From positions 1 through 15,077 of the forward strand of contig JBHIFE010000029.1 of the NCBI GenBank assembly GCA_046760985.1: 15,077 nucleotides of DNA, read 5' to 3'. The notes under the pieces are model-generated. The model saw only the letters and a list, made by a program, of their open reading frames with translations, searched no databases and was not told the DNA's origin. This document shows, piece by piece, positions 6,828 through 14,455 of the stretch (its first letter is position 1; each line of letters begins with the position of its first letter). The position numbers and the translations under genes were made by a program. Source of the DNA: JBHIFE01 sp046760985. Its GTDB lineage: Bacteria; Chloroflexota; Dehalococcoidia; Dehalococcoidales; RBG-16-60-22.

Positions 6828-8069
6828 TTAGGATTTCTTTAGGCTATCTATTAGGTCTTGGCGGCTGGTCATCACTGCCACTTTCTCTAGGAAATCCTTT
6901 AATGAGGCACTTTGGCTTCTCAGTTTCTTTAATTCAGGTCCGATGGGGCTAATAGAAGTTGGTCTATCCGCATAGGTTCCGTAAAAGGCAAAATAGGCTT
7001 GATTCAGCTTTCTAATATAATAGCCTTTGGTGGCTAGATACTGCCGTTTCTGTTCCATAAACTCCTCAGCCTGCTCAATTTCTCCCTGAGCCAGATACTT
7101 ATCAACTGCTCTTCTTATTTCTCTCATCTCCCGGTTAAAGTCAAATCCCGACTTCGTTTGTTGAGGTTGACTGCCATTACTTTCCAGCTGAGGGTAGTAT
7201 TTTTCATCCACAATAGAGCCAATTTCCTTACTGACCATGCTTGTTAGAGTTTCACTCATGGTGGCAATTTCATAATTTCGGCGCACACCGATTAAGTCTA
7301 ACATGTATAGAAAGCCCAGTGGCTTAAAGGCAATATATTGATGCAGCCACTCCTCGGCAGCAGTATCAATGGTAAACCGCAAACTGGCTTCATTAGTAAC
7401 AAAAGCGGGGTATGTCCCGCCAAAGCCACCAAGCTCAACTACCAATGAAGAAACACCTAATTTATCAACCTCAGCTTCAATACTCTCCATCTCCCCAGGT
7501 TTAATGTTCTGCTTGAGTGGGATTTCTCTCATACTTTCTATTCTGTCTCTAGGCGAAATCACCAGTAAATGGGGTGGCTTCTCCAGCTTGAAATTTAGAG
7601 GTGGGAAGTTAACTTTTAACTTTATATATTTATCTACCGGATTGAAGATACCTTGCTGAGTTAAAGTCTCCTTTATCTGCCTCTCTATTACCCTCTCTAC
7701 TGTATCCTCTAAAGCTATTTTTTGCTGTTGTAGCCTATTCAATTCAGCTTCAAGCGGAGCCAGATCGCCTTGCTTGTTACCAGCATTGATTGCTTCTATT
7801 TCTGACCTTATACTTTTTATCCTCTCAATGCAGGAGAAGTATTCTGTGACCTTATCGATTTCATCCCCAATCTTTTTATCCTTACCAGAGATTACCCGCT
7901 TGGCTCCATTAAAAATGGTGTTGAATTCCCATTTGGCAATACTGAAATTATATGGCTTTACGATTGAGCTCAAGCGAGTATTAAAATCGCGGCTGGGGGT
8001 ACAGCTTACACCAAGTAAGATGAACGATAACATACCAGTGGTAATAATTAGCCCCATTCTGCTTAACAC
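6828..8069 (-). CDS. Putative lipoprotein resembling a zinc-peptidase fold with a degenerate metal motif
   Basis: I do not recognise a named family. The N-terminus has Arg4, a hydrophobic stretch at residues 6-21, then LLGVSC with Cys23, an acceptable though not ideal lipobox, so export and lipid anchoring are likely. Residues about 70-135 are charged and helical with heptad-like spacing, probably a coiled coil. At 237-245 the sequence reads AAEEWLHQY, followed 30 residues later by TMSETLTSMVSKEIG (Glu273) and near the end by LNQAYFAFYGTYA (355-367). That order recalls gluzincin peptidases (HExxH, a downstream Glu, a late Asn/Tyr segment), but the first His of HExxH is Glu239, so it may be inactive. 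The start is GTG at 8067-8069; ATG at 8055-8057 is the alternative but loses Arg4. It lies 10 bases after the thymidylate synthase-like gene. Confidence 0.8.
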   Translation of the reverse strand: MLSRMGLIITTGMLSFILLGVSCTPSRDFNTRLSSIVKPYNFSIAKWEFNTIFNGAKRVISGKDKKIGDEIDKVTEYFSCIERIKSIRSEIEAINAGNKQGDLAPLEAELNRLQQQKIALEDTVERVIERQIKETLTQQGIFNPVDKYIKLKVNFPPLNFKLEKPPHLLVISPRDRIESMREIPLKQNIKPGEMESIEAEVDKLGVSSLVVELGGFGGTYPAFVTNEASLRFTIDTAAEEWLHQYIAFKPLGFLYMLDLIGVRRNYEIATMSETLTSMVSKEIGSIVDEKYYPQLESNGSQPQQTKSGFDFNREMREIRRAVDKYLAQGEIEQAEEFMEQKRQYLATKGYYIRKLNQAYFAFYGTYADRPTSISPIGPELKKLRSQSASLKDFLEKVAVMTSRQDLIDSLKKS

Positions 8070-8079
8070 TCTTTCAACT

Positions 8080-8727
8080 CTACTTCATTCTTACTGTAAT
8101 TTTAGCTAGCTCCCAGGCATACTCATAAAGGTGCAAACCCTTACTCATGGCAACCAGCTCGCCATCATCAACCCCTATCTCGCTAGCCATATACTCCTTG
8201 AGAAGCTGAATGGCAGCCAAGTTTGACGGGAAACCAGCCCATAAGTCCCAGGAGCGGAAATAAACCATAAAATTGAGCTTATTGTCACGAATTCTGGTAT
8301 CTATTGCCCTCAGGCACGGAGGATCTGATAAGAAAATAGACTGGCTATCACCCACTGCCATAAACGCCTGATTGGTATTATAGCCATCTTCCCGATACAT
8401 TTTGATTACTTCGGCTATCTGCGTCTCCAAATACTGACCATAGGTGTACTGCTCCCCTTCTTTTCTATGTGCAGTCATAAGGTAAGGCAGATAGCTTTCG
8501 ACATAGTCCATGGTGCTCGGTGGTGGCACTCCCTGTGGCACATCAGGCACCAATGGTCTTGTTCCTGGATGCCTCACTTGAAGAACTAAAAAGTCGAGCT
8601 CTTTACGTCGCTGTCCAGCATAGCTCCCCCGCTCAACCTTATACTCACGTCCCTCAGTCAAGGTCTTGCACAGACAAAGAAACCAAGCCTCAGAAAGGTC
8701 TCTGGCTTCAATTACCTCAATTTTCAT
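8080..8727 (-). CDS. thyA: Thymidylate synthase-like enzyme, short archaeal type
   Basis: The expected reaction is methylation of dUMP to dTMP with methylene-tetrahydrofolate. The core matches the ThyA fold: LSDPPCLRAID with nucleophile candidate Cys138, NKLNFMVYFRSWD with Arg158, Ser159 and Asp161 (compare YQRSCD in E. coli), GFPSNLA with Asn169, and KGLHLYEY with His199 and Tyr201. Asn169 is the residue that selects uracil; dCMP hydroxymethylases carry Asp here, so dUMP is the better guess. At 215 residues it is shorter than the 264 of E. coli ThyA, like methanogen enzymes, and it ends soon after the His-Tyr motif without an obvious folate-closing tail. YTYGQYL (94-100) and NTNQA (117-121) are also family-like. 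It follows two uncharacterised genes and precedes the lipoprotein gene. Confidence 0.85.
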   Translation of the reverse strand: MKIEVIEARDLSEAWFLCLCKTLTEGREYKVERGSYAGQRRKELDFLVLQVRHPGTRPLVPDVPQGVPPPSTMDYVESYLPYLMTAHRKEGEQYTYGQYLETQIAEVIKMYREDGYNTNQAFMAVGDSQSIFLSDPPCLRAIDTRIRDNKLNFMVYFRSWDLWAGFPSNLAAIQLLKEYMASEIGVDDGELVAMSKGLHLYEYAWELAKITVRMK

Positions 8728-8763
8728 CGCCTCAAATCCTTACGACTTGGCACTAAAGCTATG

Positions 8764-8792
8764 CTTATAGAATTCTAGCGAATTTTGAGCAA
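8764..8792 (-). promoter_or_regulatory. Candidate internal promoter before the thymidylate synthase-like gene
   Basis: On the minus strand, TTGCTC (8787-8792) and TATAAG (8764-8769) are 17 bases apart in the 88-base gap. Transcription would start near 8757, about 30 bases before the ATG at 8727. The -35 is weak. Confidence 0.35.
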
Positions 8793-8815
8793 GCTGGGCA
8801 TGTCTTAAACGACCG

Positions 8816-9520
8816 CTATCGTCTTTTCTTAAAGAGGGCAAAAAATCTGTCCTGATACTCAGCAAACAAGTTCCAGCGGTCAAGCTCCCTTTTTAGTTCA
8901 CGGGGTTCATACTCGCCCCTTACCACCCTTCTGAAAAGTTCATCAATTCTCACTCTGGCATCAACTGGAATACCGCTGGAATCTACATCCAAAAGCCCCC
9001 TCGCCCCCAATTGCATTAGATTATCTTGTATGGAAGTCCTAGTGATTTCATAGATGAACTTCAACAAGGACACATCCCAGAGTTCATCCTCGCCCTTAAT
9101 AATAGCAACCAATGGGTCACCACGTTCATCAATCTCAGTATTTAGCTTATCCACCACTGATAGCCACCTATCCGATACTATGGTAAGGTTTTTCGGCTCG
9201 TTCTTGTAAGTGTAGAATAATCCAGGAGTATCAGGACCGTGTGTTTTGATGAGTGCATCAAAGTATCTTCTGGCTTCGGCACTAAACCCTTCAAGTTGGG
9301 AGAGATAATAAGGTGTTACAATCCTTGGTCTCTCAGCAATTACTCTACCTTCTCTAACCACAGTCTCGTCGGCAGTTTTGCTAAGCTCCAAGTAAGCCGG
9401 TTTGGTAACCAGATAGTAGTAGATATTGGTTGTGCCAAAGGTAGATAAGCTCTGCTTAGGCAACCTTAATATCTCAGTATGTCTGACGGCGTATTCAATT
9501 CTTTCGTCATCAATATCCAT
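8816..9520 (-). CDS. Conserved-looking soluble protein of unknown function (234 aa)
   Basis: I do not recognise this protein. It has no signal peptide or membrane segment, is rich in charged residues, and ends in a basic KKRR. Distinct stretches that look conserved are LPKQSLSTFGTTNIYYYLVT (residues about 20-39), VVREGRVIAERPRIVTPYYL, LEGFSAEARRYFDALI, and GDPLVAIIKGEDELWDVSLL followed by KFIYEITRTS. The C-terminal third is helical and ends ELDRWNLFAEYQDRFFALFK. No catalytic motif is evident. The ATG has GAGGAAAC just upstream, overlapping the stop of the preceding gene with only 8 bases between the frames, which indicates translational coupling with the 197-residue protein. The pair probably works together; a link to nucleotide metabolism is only suggested by the thymidylate synthase-like neighbour. 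Confidence 0.85.
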   Translation of the reverse strand: MDIDDERIEYAVRHTEILRLPKQSLSTFGTTNIYYYLVTKPAYLELSKTADETVVREGRVIAERPRIVTPYYLSQLEGFSAEARRYFDALIKTHGPDTPGLFYTYKNEPKNLTIVSDRWLSVVDKLNTEIDERGDPLVAIIKGEDELWDVSLLKFIYEITRTSIQDNLMQLGARGLLDVDSSGIPVDARVRIDELFRRVVRGEYEPRELKRELDRWNLFAEYQDRFFALFKKRR

Positions 9521-9528
9521 TGTTTCCT

Positions 9529-10122
9529 CTAAGCTACGGCTGATAGCTCCTCTTTATATTCATCCAAAAGTTTAGCATATTGTGAATCTAGCTGGGAGCG
9601 CAATTTGTACCACTCCTCTTGAAATTGCGGCTGTCTTTCCACATCTATCTTAATCCCGACAAATGAACCCAACTGCTGTCTCACTGCCTGCTGTATTTTA
9701 GCTTCAAATTCAGCTTTCAAAGACTCGTAAGCCTGTTTCCTCTGCTGCTCCCCTTGCTCAATGTAGTGCTCAAAGAGACGTCTTATCTTACTATAGACAT
9801 TTTCCACGCCTACCTTATCGCTCTTCAGAGTTTTTAAACCCTCCATAGCCCTTTTATTAATTCTTTTAACTGAATCGCTCTTGGGCAGGTTAATATTTCT
9901 GATTAATATATCCTTAGCTCCCTTGATGACATACCTTTTGGCATTTTCCTCATACTGACTCAGCTCAGCGACTAAATTAAGATTCTGTTTCAGGTATCTA
10001 GCTGCCAGTTTTTCCCCTTCCGGGGTATATTTCCACTTCAGGCGTTCCTCATCAGTTACTGTGCCCAGCTTCTCTGCCTTTTCCATAGCTATTTCTAGGG
10101 CACTTCTTACTTCTCCATCCAT
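9529..10122 (-). CDS. Helical, charged protein of unknown function (197 aa)
   Basis: I do not recognise a named family. The protein is almost entirely predicted helix from composition: many Glu, Lys, Gln and Arg, few Gly or Pro, no membrane segment and no signal peptide. The N-terminal half contains a basic patch (AKRYVIKGAKDILIRNINLP, then KRINKRAMEGLKTLKSDK). Residues about 115-165 are Gln/Glu-rich with coiled-coil character (YIEQGEQQRKQAYESLKAEF onward). The end QFQEEWYKLRSQLDSQYAKL looks like another amphipathic helix. The ATG is preceded by GGGAGGG about 10 bases upstream. It is the first gene of the four-gene minus-strand run and is tightly coupled to the 234-residue gene downstream. 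It could be a structural or scaffolding partner, but the sequence shows no specific activity. Confidence 0.85.
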   Translation of the reverse strand: MDGEVRSALEIAMEKAEKLGTVTDEERLKWKYTPEGEKLAARYLKQNLNLVAELSQYEENAKRYVIKGAKDILIRNINLPKSDSVKRINKRAMEGLKTLKSDKVGVENVYSKIRRLFEHYIEQGEQQRKQAYESLKAEFEAKIQQAVRQQLGSFVGIKIDVERQPQFQEEWYKLRSQLDSQYAKLLDEYKEELSAVA

Positions 10123-10160
10123 ACTTAAATTGCCCTCCCAAACGCTATTCTTTTTAGAAT

Positions 10161-10189
10161 ATTATACTATAAAAAGGCTAGAAGTTCTC
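10161..10189 (-). promoter_or_regulatory. Candidate promoter of the unknown/thymidylate synthase-like operon
   Basis: On the minus strand, a perfect TATAAT (10161-10166) lies 17 bases after a weak -35 GAGAAC (10184-10189). Transcription would start near 10154, about 32 bases before the ATG at 10122. It is divergent from the nitroreductase promoter. Confidence 0.4.
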
Positions 10190-10222
10190 CAATAATCCTG
10201 TAGAGTAGTAATTGGAACAAGA

Positions 10223-10231
10223 TGTTATAAT
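10223..10231 (+). promoter_or_regulatory. Extended -10 promoter of the nitroreductase gene
   Basis: TGTTATAAT (TG, one base, TATAAT) is a perfect extended -10 element; no good -35 is seen 17 bases upstream, which this class tolerates. The expected start near 10238 leaves a very short leader overlapping the AAGGG ribosome site (10237-10241). Confidence 0.5.
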
Positions 10232-10247
10232 TTATGAAGGGTAGTAT

Positions 10248-10871
10248 ATGAGCATGCATCAGCCAATGCAAATTCATCTGCCTTCGCCAAGCCAAAAAGG
10301 CGGCATGTCATTGGCAGAAGCTATTGCTCGGAGGCGGTCGATAAGGGACTTCACTTCCCAGCCTATCTCCCAATTACAGTTATCCCAAATATTATGGGCA
10401 GCCCAGGGCACTAGTACTAGTCGATGGCGATATAGAACAGTACCCAGTGCCGGTGCCACTTACCCACTGGAAATCTTTGTTGTTTGCGGTACTAACTGTG
10501 TTGAAAAAATGGACAGTGGTATATATCACTATAATATAGATAGCCACTCTTTGATCCTGCTCCATAAAGAAGATATGAGATTAGAGTTAGCCAGAGCAGC
10601 ACTAGACGAAGAATCTATCTATGAAGCCCCGGTGGATATAGTTATTTGTGCTGTATATGAACGGACACTAATGAGGTACGGTGCCAGAGGGAAAAGGTAT
10701 GTGCATATGGAAGTGGGGCATGCCGGGCAGAATATCTATCTTCAAGCCACTGCCCTTGGTCTGGCAACGGTAGCCGTCGGTGCCTTCTATGATGAGCAAG
10801 TGAGAAATGTGCTTGGGTTGGATGAGCAGTTTAAGCCTTTATATATTATGCCGGTGGGCAAGCCCGCTTGA
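10248..10871 (+). CDS. SagB-type nitroreductase/dehydrogenase family protein (FMN-dependent)
   Basis: This is an FMN-binding oxidoreductase of the nitroreductase fold, closest in motif content to the SagB/ThcOx branch. Visible blocks are EAIARRRSIRDF (residues 24-35, FMN-phosphate Arg cluster), QLSQILWAAQGTS, the SagB-like PSAGATYPLEIFVV, GIYHYNIDSHSLI, ALDEESIYEAPVDIVICAVY, YVHMEVGHAGQNIYLQATAL and GLATVAVGAFYD, and a final LYIMPVGKP. The 207 residues form a complete single domain. The ATG has AAGGG six bases upstream. SagB enzymes oxidise thiazolines and oxazolines in peptide maturation, but no YcaO partner or precursor peptide is visible here, so the substrate is unknown. It stands alone between a divergent and a convergent minus-strand gene. 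Confidence 0.92.
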   Translation: MSMHQPMQIHLPSPSQKGGMSLAEAIARRRSIRDFTSQPISQLQLSQILWAAQGTSTSRWRYRTVPSAGATYPLEIFVVCGTNCVEKMDSGIYHYNIDSHSLILLHKEDMRLELARAALDEESIYEAPVDIVICAVYERTLMRYGARGKRYVHMEVGHAGQNIYLQATALGLATVAVGAFYDEQVRNVLGLDEQFKPLYIMPVGKPA

Positions 10872-10898
10872 AATTAACAAAAAAGACGTTCAGCCAAG

Positions 10899-11246
10899 CT
10901 AGTGTGAAGACCAATAATTATAGACTCTGTTCAGTTCACTGACCCAAAAAATATATTTATTATCCCCTTGAAAAATGTCCCGTTCTCTAGCCAATTGATA
11001 GAATCCTTCGCCAGGGTCACCATATGTTCCGTCTTGTTCTTTGTGAACGAGTACTGCTGAGAGCATAGGGCGCCCCGACTTAATTTCGTGCTCTAAAATC
11101 TCGTCAAGCCATTCTCCGATTTTGCCCCGGTCTTCTGGTCTGTCAAAATCCAAACCAAGCTTAAGCTCTTCATTTAGCTCGCTATAGGCAATCAATCTTT
11201 TGGCTCGGGCTACTTCTTTAAGCTTTTCATAGATAGCCTTGTGCAT
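10899..11246 (-). CDS. Small protein of unknown function coupled to cimA (115 aa)
   Basis: I do not recognise a function. The protein is soluble, with a helical N-terminal half (MHKAIYEKLKEVARAKRLIA then YSELNEELKLGLDF) and a more ordered C-terminal half. GRPMLSAVLVHKEQDG and PGEGFYQLARE, followed by FWVSELNRVYNYW, look like a conserved core. Small proteins with a similar MLSAVVVxK...PGxGFxxLA pattern occur widely without a known role; I am recalling that and cannot check it. Its ATG starts one base after the cimA stop (TAATATG), so it depends on cimA translation. The ribosome site would be the AAGGAG-like purines in the last cimA codons. It is the last gene of the leu/cim operon and is convergent with the nitroreductase gene across 27 bases. 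Confidence 0.85.
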   Translation of the reverse strand: MHKAIYEKLKEVARAKRLIAYSELNEELKLGLDFDRPEDRGKIGEWLDEILEHEIKSGRPMLSAVLVHKEQDGTYGDPGEGFYQLARERDIFQGDNKYIFWVSELNRVYNYWSSH

Positions 11247-11247
11247 A

Positions 11248-12852
11248 TTAACGCTCCTTTTTCTGCTTAACTTTTTGCTTTAGCAGCCAGTATTCCAAGC
11301 TATCAGCCAGAGCCATCCAGCTAGCCTCAATAATATTGGTTGAGCTACCGACAGTGCTCCACTCATCAATCCCATCGCTGGACTCAATGAGGACGCGAAC
11401 TGTCGACTCGGTACCAATGCTTTCCTCAAGGATGCGAACCTTATAGTCAACCAGTTTAACTTGAGCCAAGCTGGGGTAGAACTGTAATAGTGCCTTGCGC
11501 AGAGCCTGGTCCAGAGCATTGACCGGTCCGTTACCCTCAGAAGCGGTATGCATTATCTCATTACCCACCCTTACCTTGACTATTGCCTCAGATAGCATCT
11601 CCTCCAAGCTCCTTCGAGTAGATGGACTCCGCCTTTTCTCTACTACCACCATAAAATCAACCATCTCAAAGGGGGGTTGGTAATCTGGTCTAGCCCGATG
11701 GACTAACAACTCAAAAGATGCCTCAGCTCCCTCATACTGAAAACCACGACTCTCAAGCAGCTTGACTTGCTCCAATAATTTCTGAACCTCCCCTTTTTTC
11801 TGGGATAACTCTAAGCCCAATTCTTTCGCCTTATGTATGATATTTCTCCGTCCGGATAACTCTGAGACTAGCACCTTTGGTTTATTGCCTACCTTGGCTG
11901 GGTCTATGTGCTGGTAGCTTTGTTCCCATTTTGCCATACCGGAAACATGCAAGCCGCCTTTGTGGCTGAAGGCACTGGTGCCGACATAGGGTAAGAAGGG
12001 ATCAGGCACAAGATTAGCCATCTCAGTAACGTAGTGTGATACCTCGGCTAATTTGGTTAACTGGATGTCAGTAATGCAATCAATGCCCATTTTGAGCTTT
12101 AATACTGGGATAATGGAGCAAAGGTTAGCATTGCCACAACGCTCGCCATAGCCATTAATACTGCCTTGAACCTGACTAACTCCGGCTTGAACTGCAGCTA
12201 AAGTATTAGCTACCGCCAATTCGCTATCATTATGGGCGTGAATGCCCAAAGGCACCGAGGTCAGTTTCTTAGCTGCCCCAATGGCAGTTACTATCTGGCT
12301 AGGCAGTGCGCCCCCATTAGTATCACAGAGCACCACACAATCAGCTCCAGCCCGGGCAGCTACCTCCAAAACACGCAAAGCATAGGTGGGATTAGCTTTA
12401 AAGCCGTCAAAGAAATGCTCAGCGTCAAAGAAAACGGTAAGCCCCTTTGTGTTAAGATAGCTTATAGAATCAGCAATCATGTTGAGGTTTTCGTCTAAAG
12501 TAGTTTCTAATACTTGGGTGACCTGCGACTCTGAACTTTTACCGACAACAGTGACCACCTCCACCCCGGCATTTATCAGAGCTCGGAGATTGGCATCGGT
12601 TTTGGCTTTAGTTTTGGGGCGTCTAGTGCTACCAAAAGCAACCAGCTTGGAATTAGTGAGAGTAATTTTTTGAGCCTTATTGAAAAATTCAGCATCTTTA
12701 GGATTAGCACCAGGCCAGCCGCCTTCAATGAAGTGAATGCCTAGCTCATCAAGTTTTTGAACAATATGTAGCTTATCTACTACGGAGAAGGAAATGCCCT
12801 CTCGCTGTGCTCCATCACGAAGTGTAGTATCGTAAAGTTCGACCGATGTCAA
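11248..12852 (-). CDS. cimA: (R)-citramalate synthase
   Basis: It condenses pyruvate and acetyl-CoA to citramalate, which LeuCD and LeuB convert to 2-oxobutyrate for isoleucine. The N-terminal TIM barrel has VELYDTTLRDGAQREGISFS (residues 4-23), EGGWPGANPKD in the CimA-type position where isopropylmalate synthases differ, VLCDTNGGALPSQI, the metal-binding GIHAHNDSELAVAN (about 203-216) and GYGERCGNANLCSI. The C-terminal part from about 400 is a LeuA dimer-type regulatory domain, ending with the insertions GNGPVNALDQALRKAL and SSDGIDEWSTVGSSTNIIEA. The 534 residues match the long bacterial CimA form. The start is TTG at 12850-12852, overlapping the leuB stop by four bases (TTGA), with AGAGGATAGAGA upstream. 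Feedback control by isoleucine through the C-terminal domain is known in the family. Confidence 0.95.
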   Translation of the reverse strand: MTSVELYDTTLRDGAQREGISFSVVDKLHIVQKLDELGIHFIEGGWPGANPKDAEFFNKAQKITLTNSKLVAFGSTRRPKTKAKTDANLRALINAGVEVVTVVGKSSESQVTQVLETTLDENLNMIADSISYLNTKGLTVFFDAEHFFDGFKANPTYALRVLEVAARAGADCVVLCDTNGGALPSQIVTAIGAAKKLTSVPLGIHAHNDSELAVANTLAAVQAGVSQVQGSINGYGERCGNANLCSIIPVLKLKMGIDCITDIQLTKLAEVSHYVTEMANLVPDPFLPYVGTSAFSHKGGLHVSGMAKWEQSYQHIDPAKVGNKPKVLVSELSGRRNIIHKAKELGLELSQKKGEVQKLLEQVKLLESRGFQYEGAEASFELLVHRARPDYQPPFEMVDFMVVVEKRRSPSTRRSLEEMLSEAIVKVRVGNEIMHTASEGNGPVNALDQALRKALLQFYPSLAQVKLVDYKVRILEESIGTESTVRVLIESSDGIDEWSTVGSSTNIIEASWMALADSLEYWLLKQKVKQKKER

Positions 12853-13949
12853 TCTCTATCCTCTACCTTCCCGGCAATTAATTCTCCCATCTCCTTTGTC
12901 CCCACCTTAGTTTTGCCTTCATCCATTATATCATAAGTGCGGTAGCCTTCTTGTAGTACCTCATCTACTGCTGTCTCAACAACCTGTGCCTCCTTTGCCA
13001 AACCAAAGGAGTAGTGCAACATCATAGCCACACTAAGAATAGTAGCGATTGGGTTTATCATGTTAAGCCCGGCGCGTCGCGGCACACTGCCATGAATGGG
13101 TTCATACATACCAAATATATTGACCCCTTCCTGCGGCACCCCAGCCAAGCTGGCTGAAGGCAGCATCCCCATGGAGCCAGCCAGCATTGATGCCTCGTCA
13201 GTGAGAATATCGCCAAACGTATTCTCGGTTACCAGAACATCAAAGTAGGTAGGATTCTGGATAAGTCGCATGGCACAGGCATCTACCAGCATGTGCTCTA
13301 GTTCCACATCGGGATAGCTTGCGGCTACCTCTGTCGCCACCTGCCGCCACAGTCGGGAGGATTCAAGTACATTGGCTTTATCCACCGAGATTAGCTTTTT
13401 GCGCCGAGTCCGAGCCAGCTCAAAGCCGACCTTAACAATACGCTTAATTTCCTGCTCTGAGTAAGCCATGGTGTCAACCGCCCGGCGACCTCTGGGTGTA
13501 CGCCACCGCCTTTTGGGTCGACCGAAGTAGAGACCGCCGGTAAGCTCACGAACAAATATGAAATCTGCTCCCTCAATAACCTTCGGCTTCAGGTTGGTAG
13601 AGTCAACCAGCACCGGGAAGACCTTCACCGGACGCAGATTAGCAAACAAGCCCAGCCCTTTCCGCAACGCCAGGAGACCATCTTCAGGGTGAACTTTAGC
13701 CTGAGGGTCATCCCACTTGGGGTGACCGACAGCACCCAACAATACCGCATCACAATTCCGACACAACTTCAGCGTCTCTGGTGAAAGAGCCGTCCCCTGC
13801 TCTTCAATAGCCACCCCACCAATCAGCCCATATTGCAAATTGAAATTATGCCCAAACCTTTTACCTACTGCTTGTAGCACTCTGATTGCTTCGGTGGTAA
13901 TCTCAGGACCAACACCGTCACCGGGTAATACTGCCAGGTTAAACCGCAT
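12849..13949 (-). CDS. leuB: 3-isopropylmalate dehydrogenase
   Basis: It oxidatively decarboxylates 3-isopropylmalate with NAD in leucine synthesis, and can act on the methylmalate analogue in the citramalate route. The 366 residues are normal length. Motifs in order are LPGDGVGPEIT, LLGAVGHPKWDD, LRKGLGLFANLRPVKVFP (substrate Arg), FVRELTGGLYFGRPKRRWRT (catalytic region), SVDKANVLESSRLWRQVA (conserved Lys), VDACAMRLIQNPTYFDVLVT and ENTFGDILTDEASMLAGSMG (Mg-binding Asp residues and family signature), then EPIHGSVPRRAG. The ATG lies two bases after the leuD stop, with GGAGGG inside the last leuD codons. Its own stop overlaps the cimA TTG start. The tight spacing argues for one transcript and coupled translation of leuD, leuB and cimA. 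Confidence 0.97.
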   Translation of the reverse strand: MRFNLAVLPGDGVGPEITTEAIRVLQAVGKRFGHNFNLQYGLIGGVAIEEQGTALSPETLKLCRNCDAVLLGAVGHPKWDDPQAKVHPEDGLLALRKGLGLFANLRPVKVFPVLVDSTNLKPKVIEGADFIFVRELTGGLYFGRPKRRWRTPRGRRAVDTMAYSEQEIKRIVKVGFELARTRRKKLISVDKANVLESSRLWRQVATEVAASYPDVELEHMLVDACAMRLIQNPTYFDVLVTENTFGDILTDEASMLAGSMGMLPSASLAGVPQEGVNIFGMYEPIHGSVPRRAGLNMINPIATILSVAMMLHYSFGLAKEAQVVETAVDEVLQEGYRTYDIMDEGKTKVGTKEMGELIAGKVEDRD

Positions 13950-13951
13950 TC

Positions 13952-14452
13952 CTAGACCCTCCTGCTGGCTAATCTCTTCTTGGTATATTCAATAAGTCCC
14001 CCGGCTGAAATAAGTTCTGCCATAAAATCAGGATAAGAGTTGGCAGTAAAGGTCATGCCATTGGTCAGATTCTTTATCCTGCCACTGGACAGGTCGACCT
14101 CCAGAATATCACCAGCTTCTGTCTTATCCACCGCTTCTTCACACTCAAGCAGTGGCAAACCAATATTTATGGCATTGCGGAAGAAGATACGGGCGAAGCT
14201 CTTGGCGATTATACAGGAGATGCCGGCTGTTTTAATTGCCAGCGGCGCATGCTCCCGCGATGAACCACAACCAAAGTTAGTGATTGCCATTATTATATCA
14301 CCTGGCTGCACTTTTCTGACAAAGTCCTCATCTATACCCTCCATGCAGTGCTTGGCTAGCTCCGCCGGATCGGAGATATTCAGGTAGCGAGCCGGGATAA
14401 TTACGTCGGTATTAACATCAGCCCCATATTTATGGACTTTGCCTTTAAGCAT
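13952..14452 (-). CDS. leuD: 3-isopropylmalate dehydratase, small subunit
   Basis: With LeuC it isomerises 2- to 3-isopropylmalate (and citramalate in the isoleucine route). The 166 residues are the usual length of the swivelling small subunit in bacteria and archaea. Motifs are KYGADVNTDVIIPARYLNIS, GDIIMAITNFGCGSSREHAP (the GCGSSREHA substrate loop) and IIAKSFARIFFRNAINIGLP. The ATG at 14450-14452 has GAGGGG seven or so bases upstream, provided by the end of a dispersed repeat. A second, diverged copy of its first eleven codons lies at 14543-14575 on the other side of that repeat, in the same frame. LeuC normally precedes leuD directly; here hicB and hicA come first, so leuC must lie further away or elsewhere. 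Confidence 0.96.
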   Translation of the reverse strand: MLKGKVHKYGADVNTDVIIPARYLNISDPAELAKHCMEGIDEDFVRKVQPGDIIMAITNFGCGSSREHAPLAIKTAGISCIIAKSFARIFFRNAINIGLPLLECEEAVDKTEAGDILEVDLSSGRIKNLTNGMTFTANSYPDFMAELISAGGLIEYTKKRLASRRV

Positions 14453-14455
14453 AAT

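Noticed and set aside
8080..8727. Thymidylate synthase-like gene considered as a dCMP hydroxymethylase of phage type.
   Set aside because: The base-selecting residue is Asn169, as in thymidylate synthases, not Asp, and no phage genes surround it.
8520..8756. Plus-strand open frame of 78 codons across the thymidylate synthase-like gene.
   Set aside because: It is antisense to a clearly conserved enzyme and has no recognisable protein features.
10248..10871. SagB-type protein considered as part of a peptide-modification (RiPP) cluster.
   Set aside because: No YcaO, precursor peptide, transporter or protease lies nearby; it is a lone gene.
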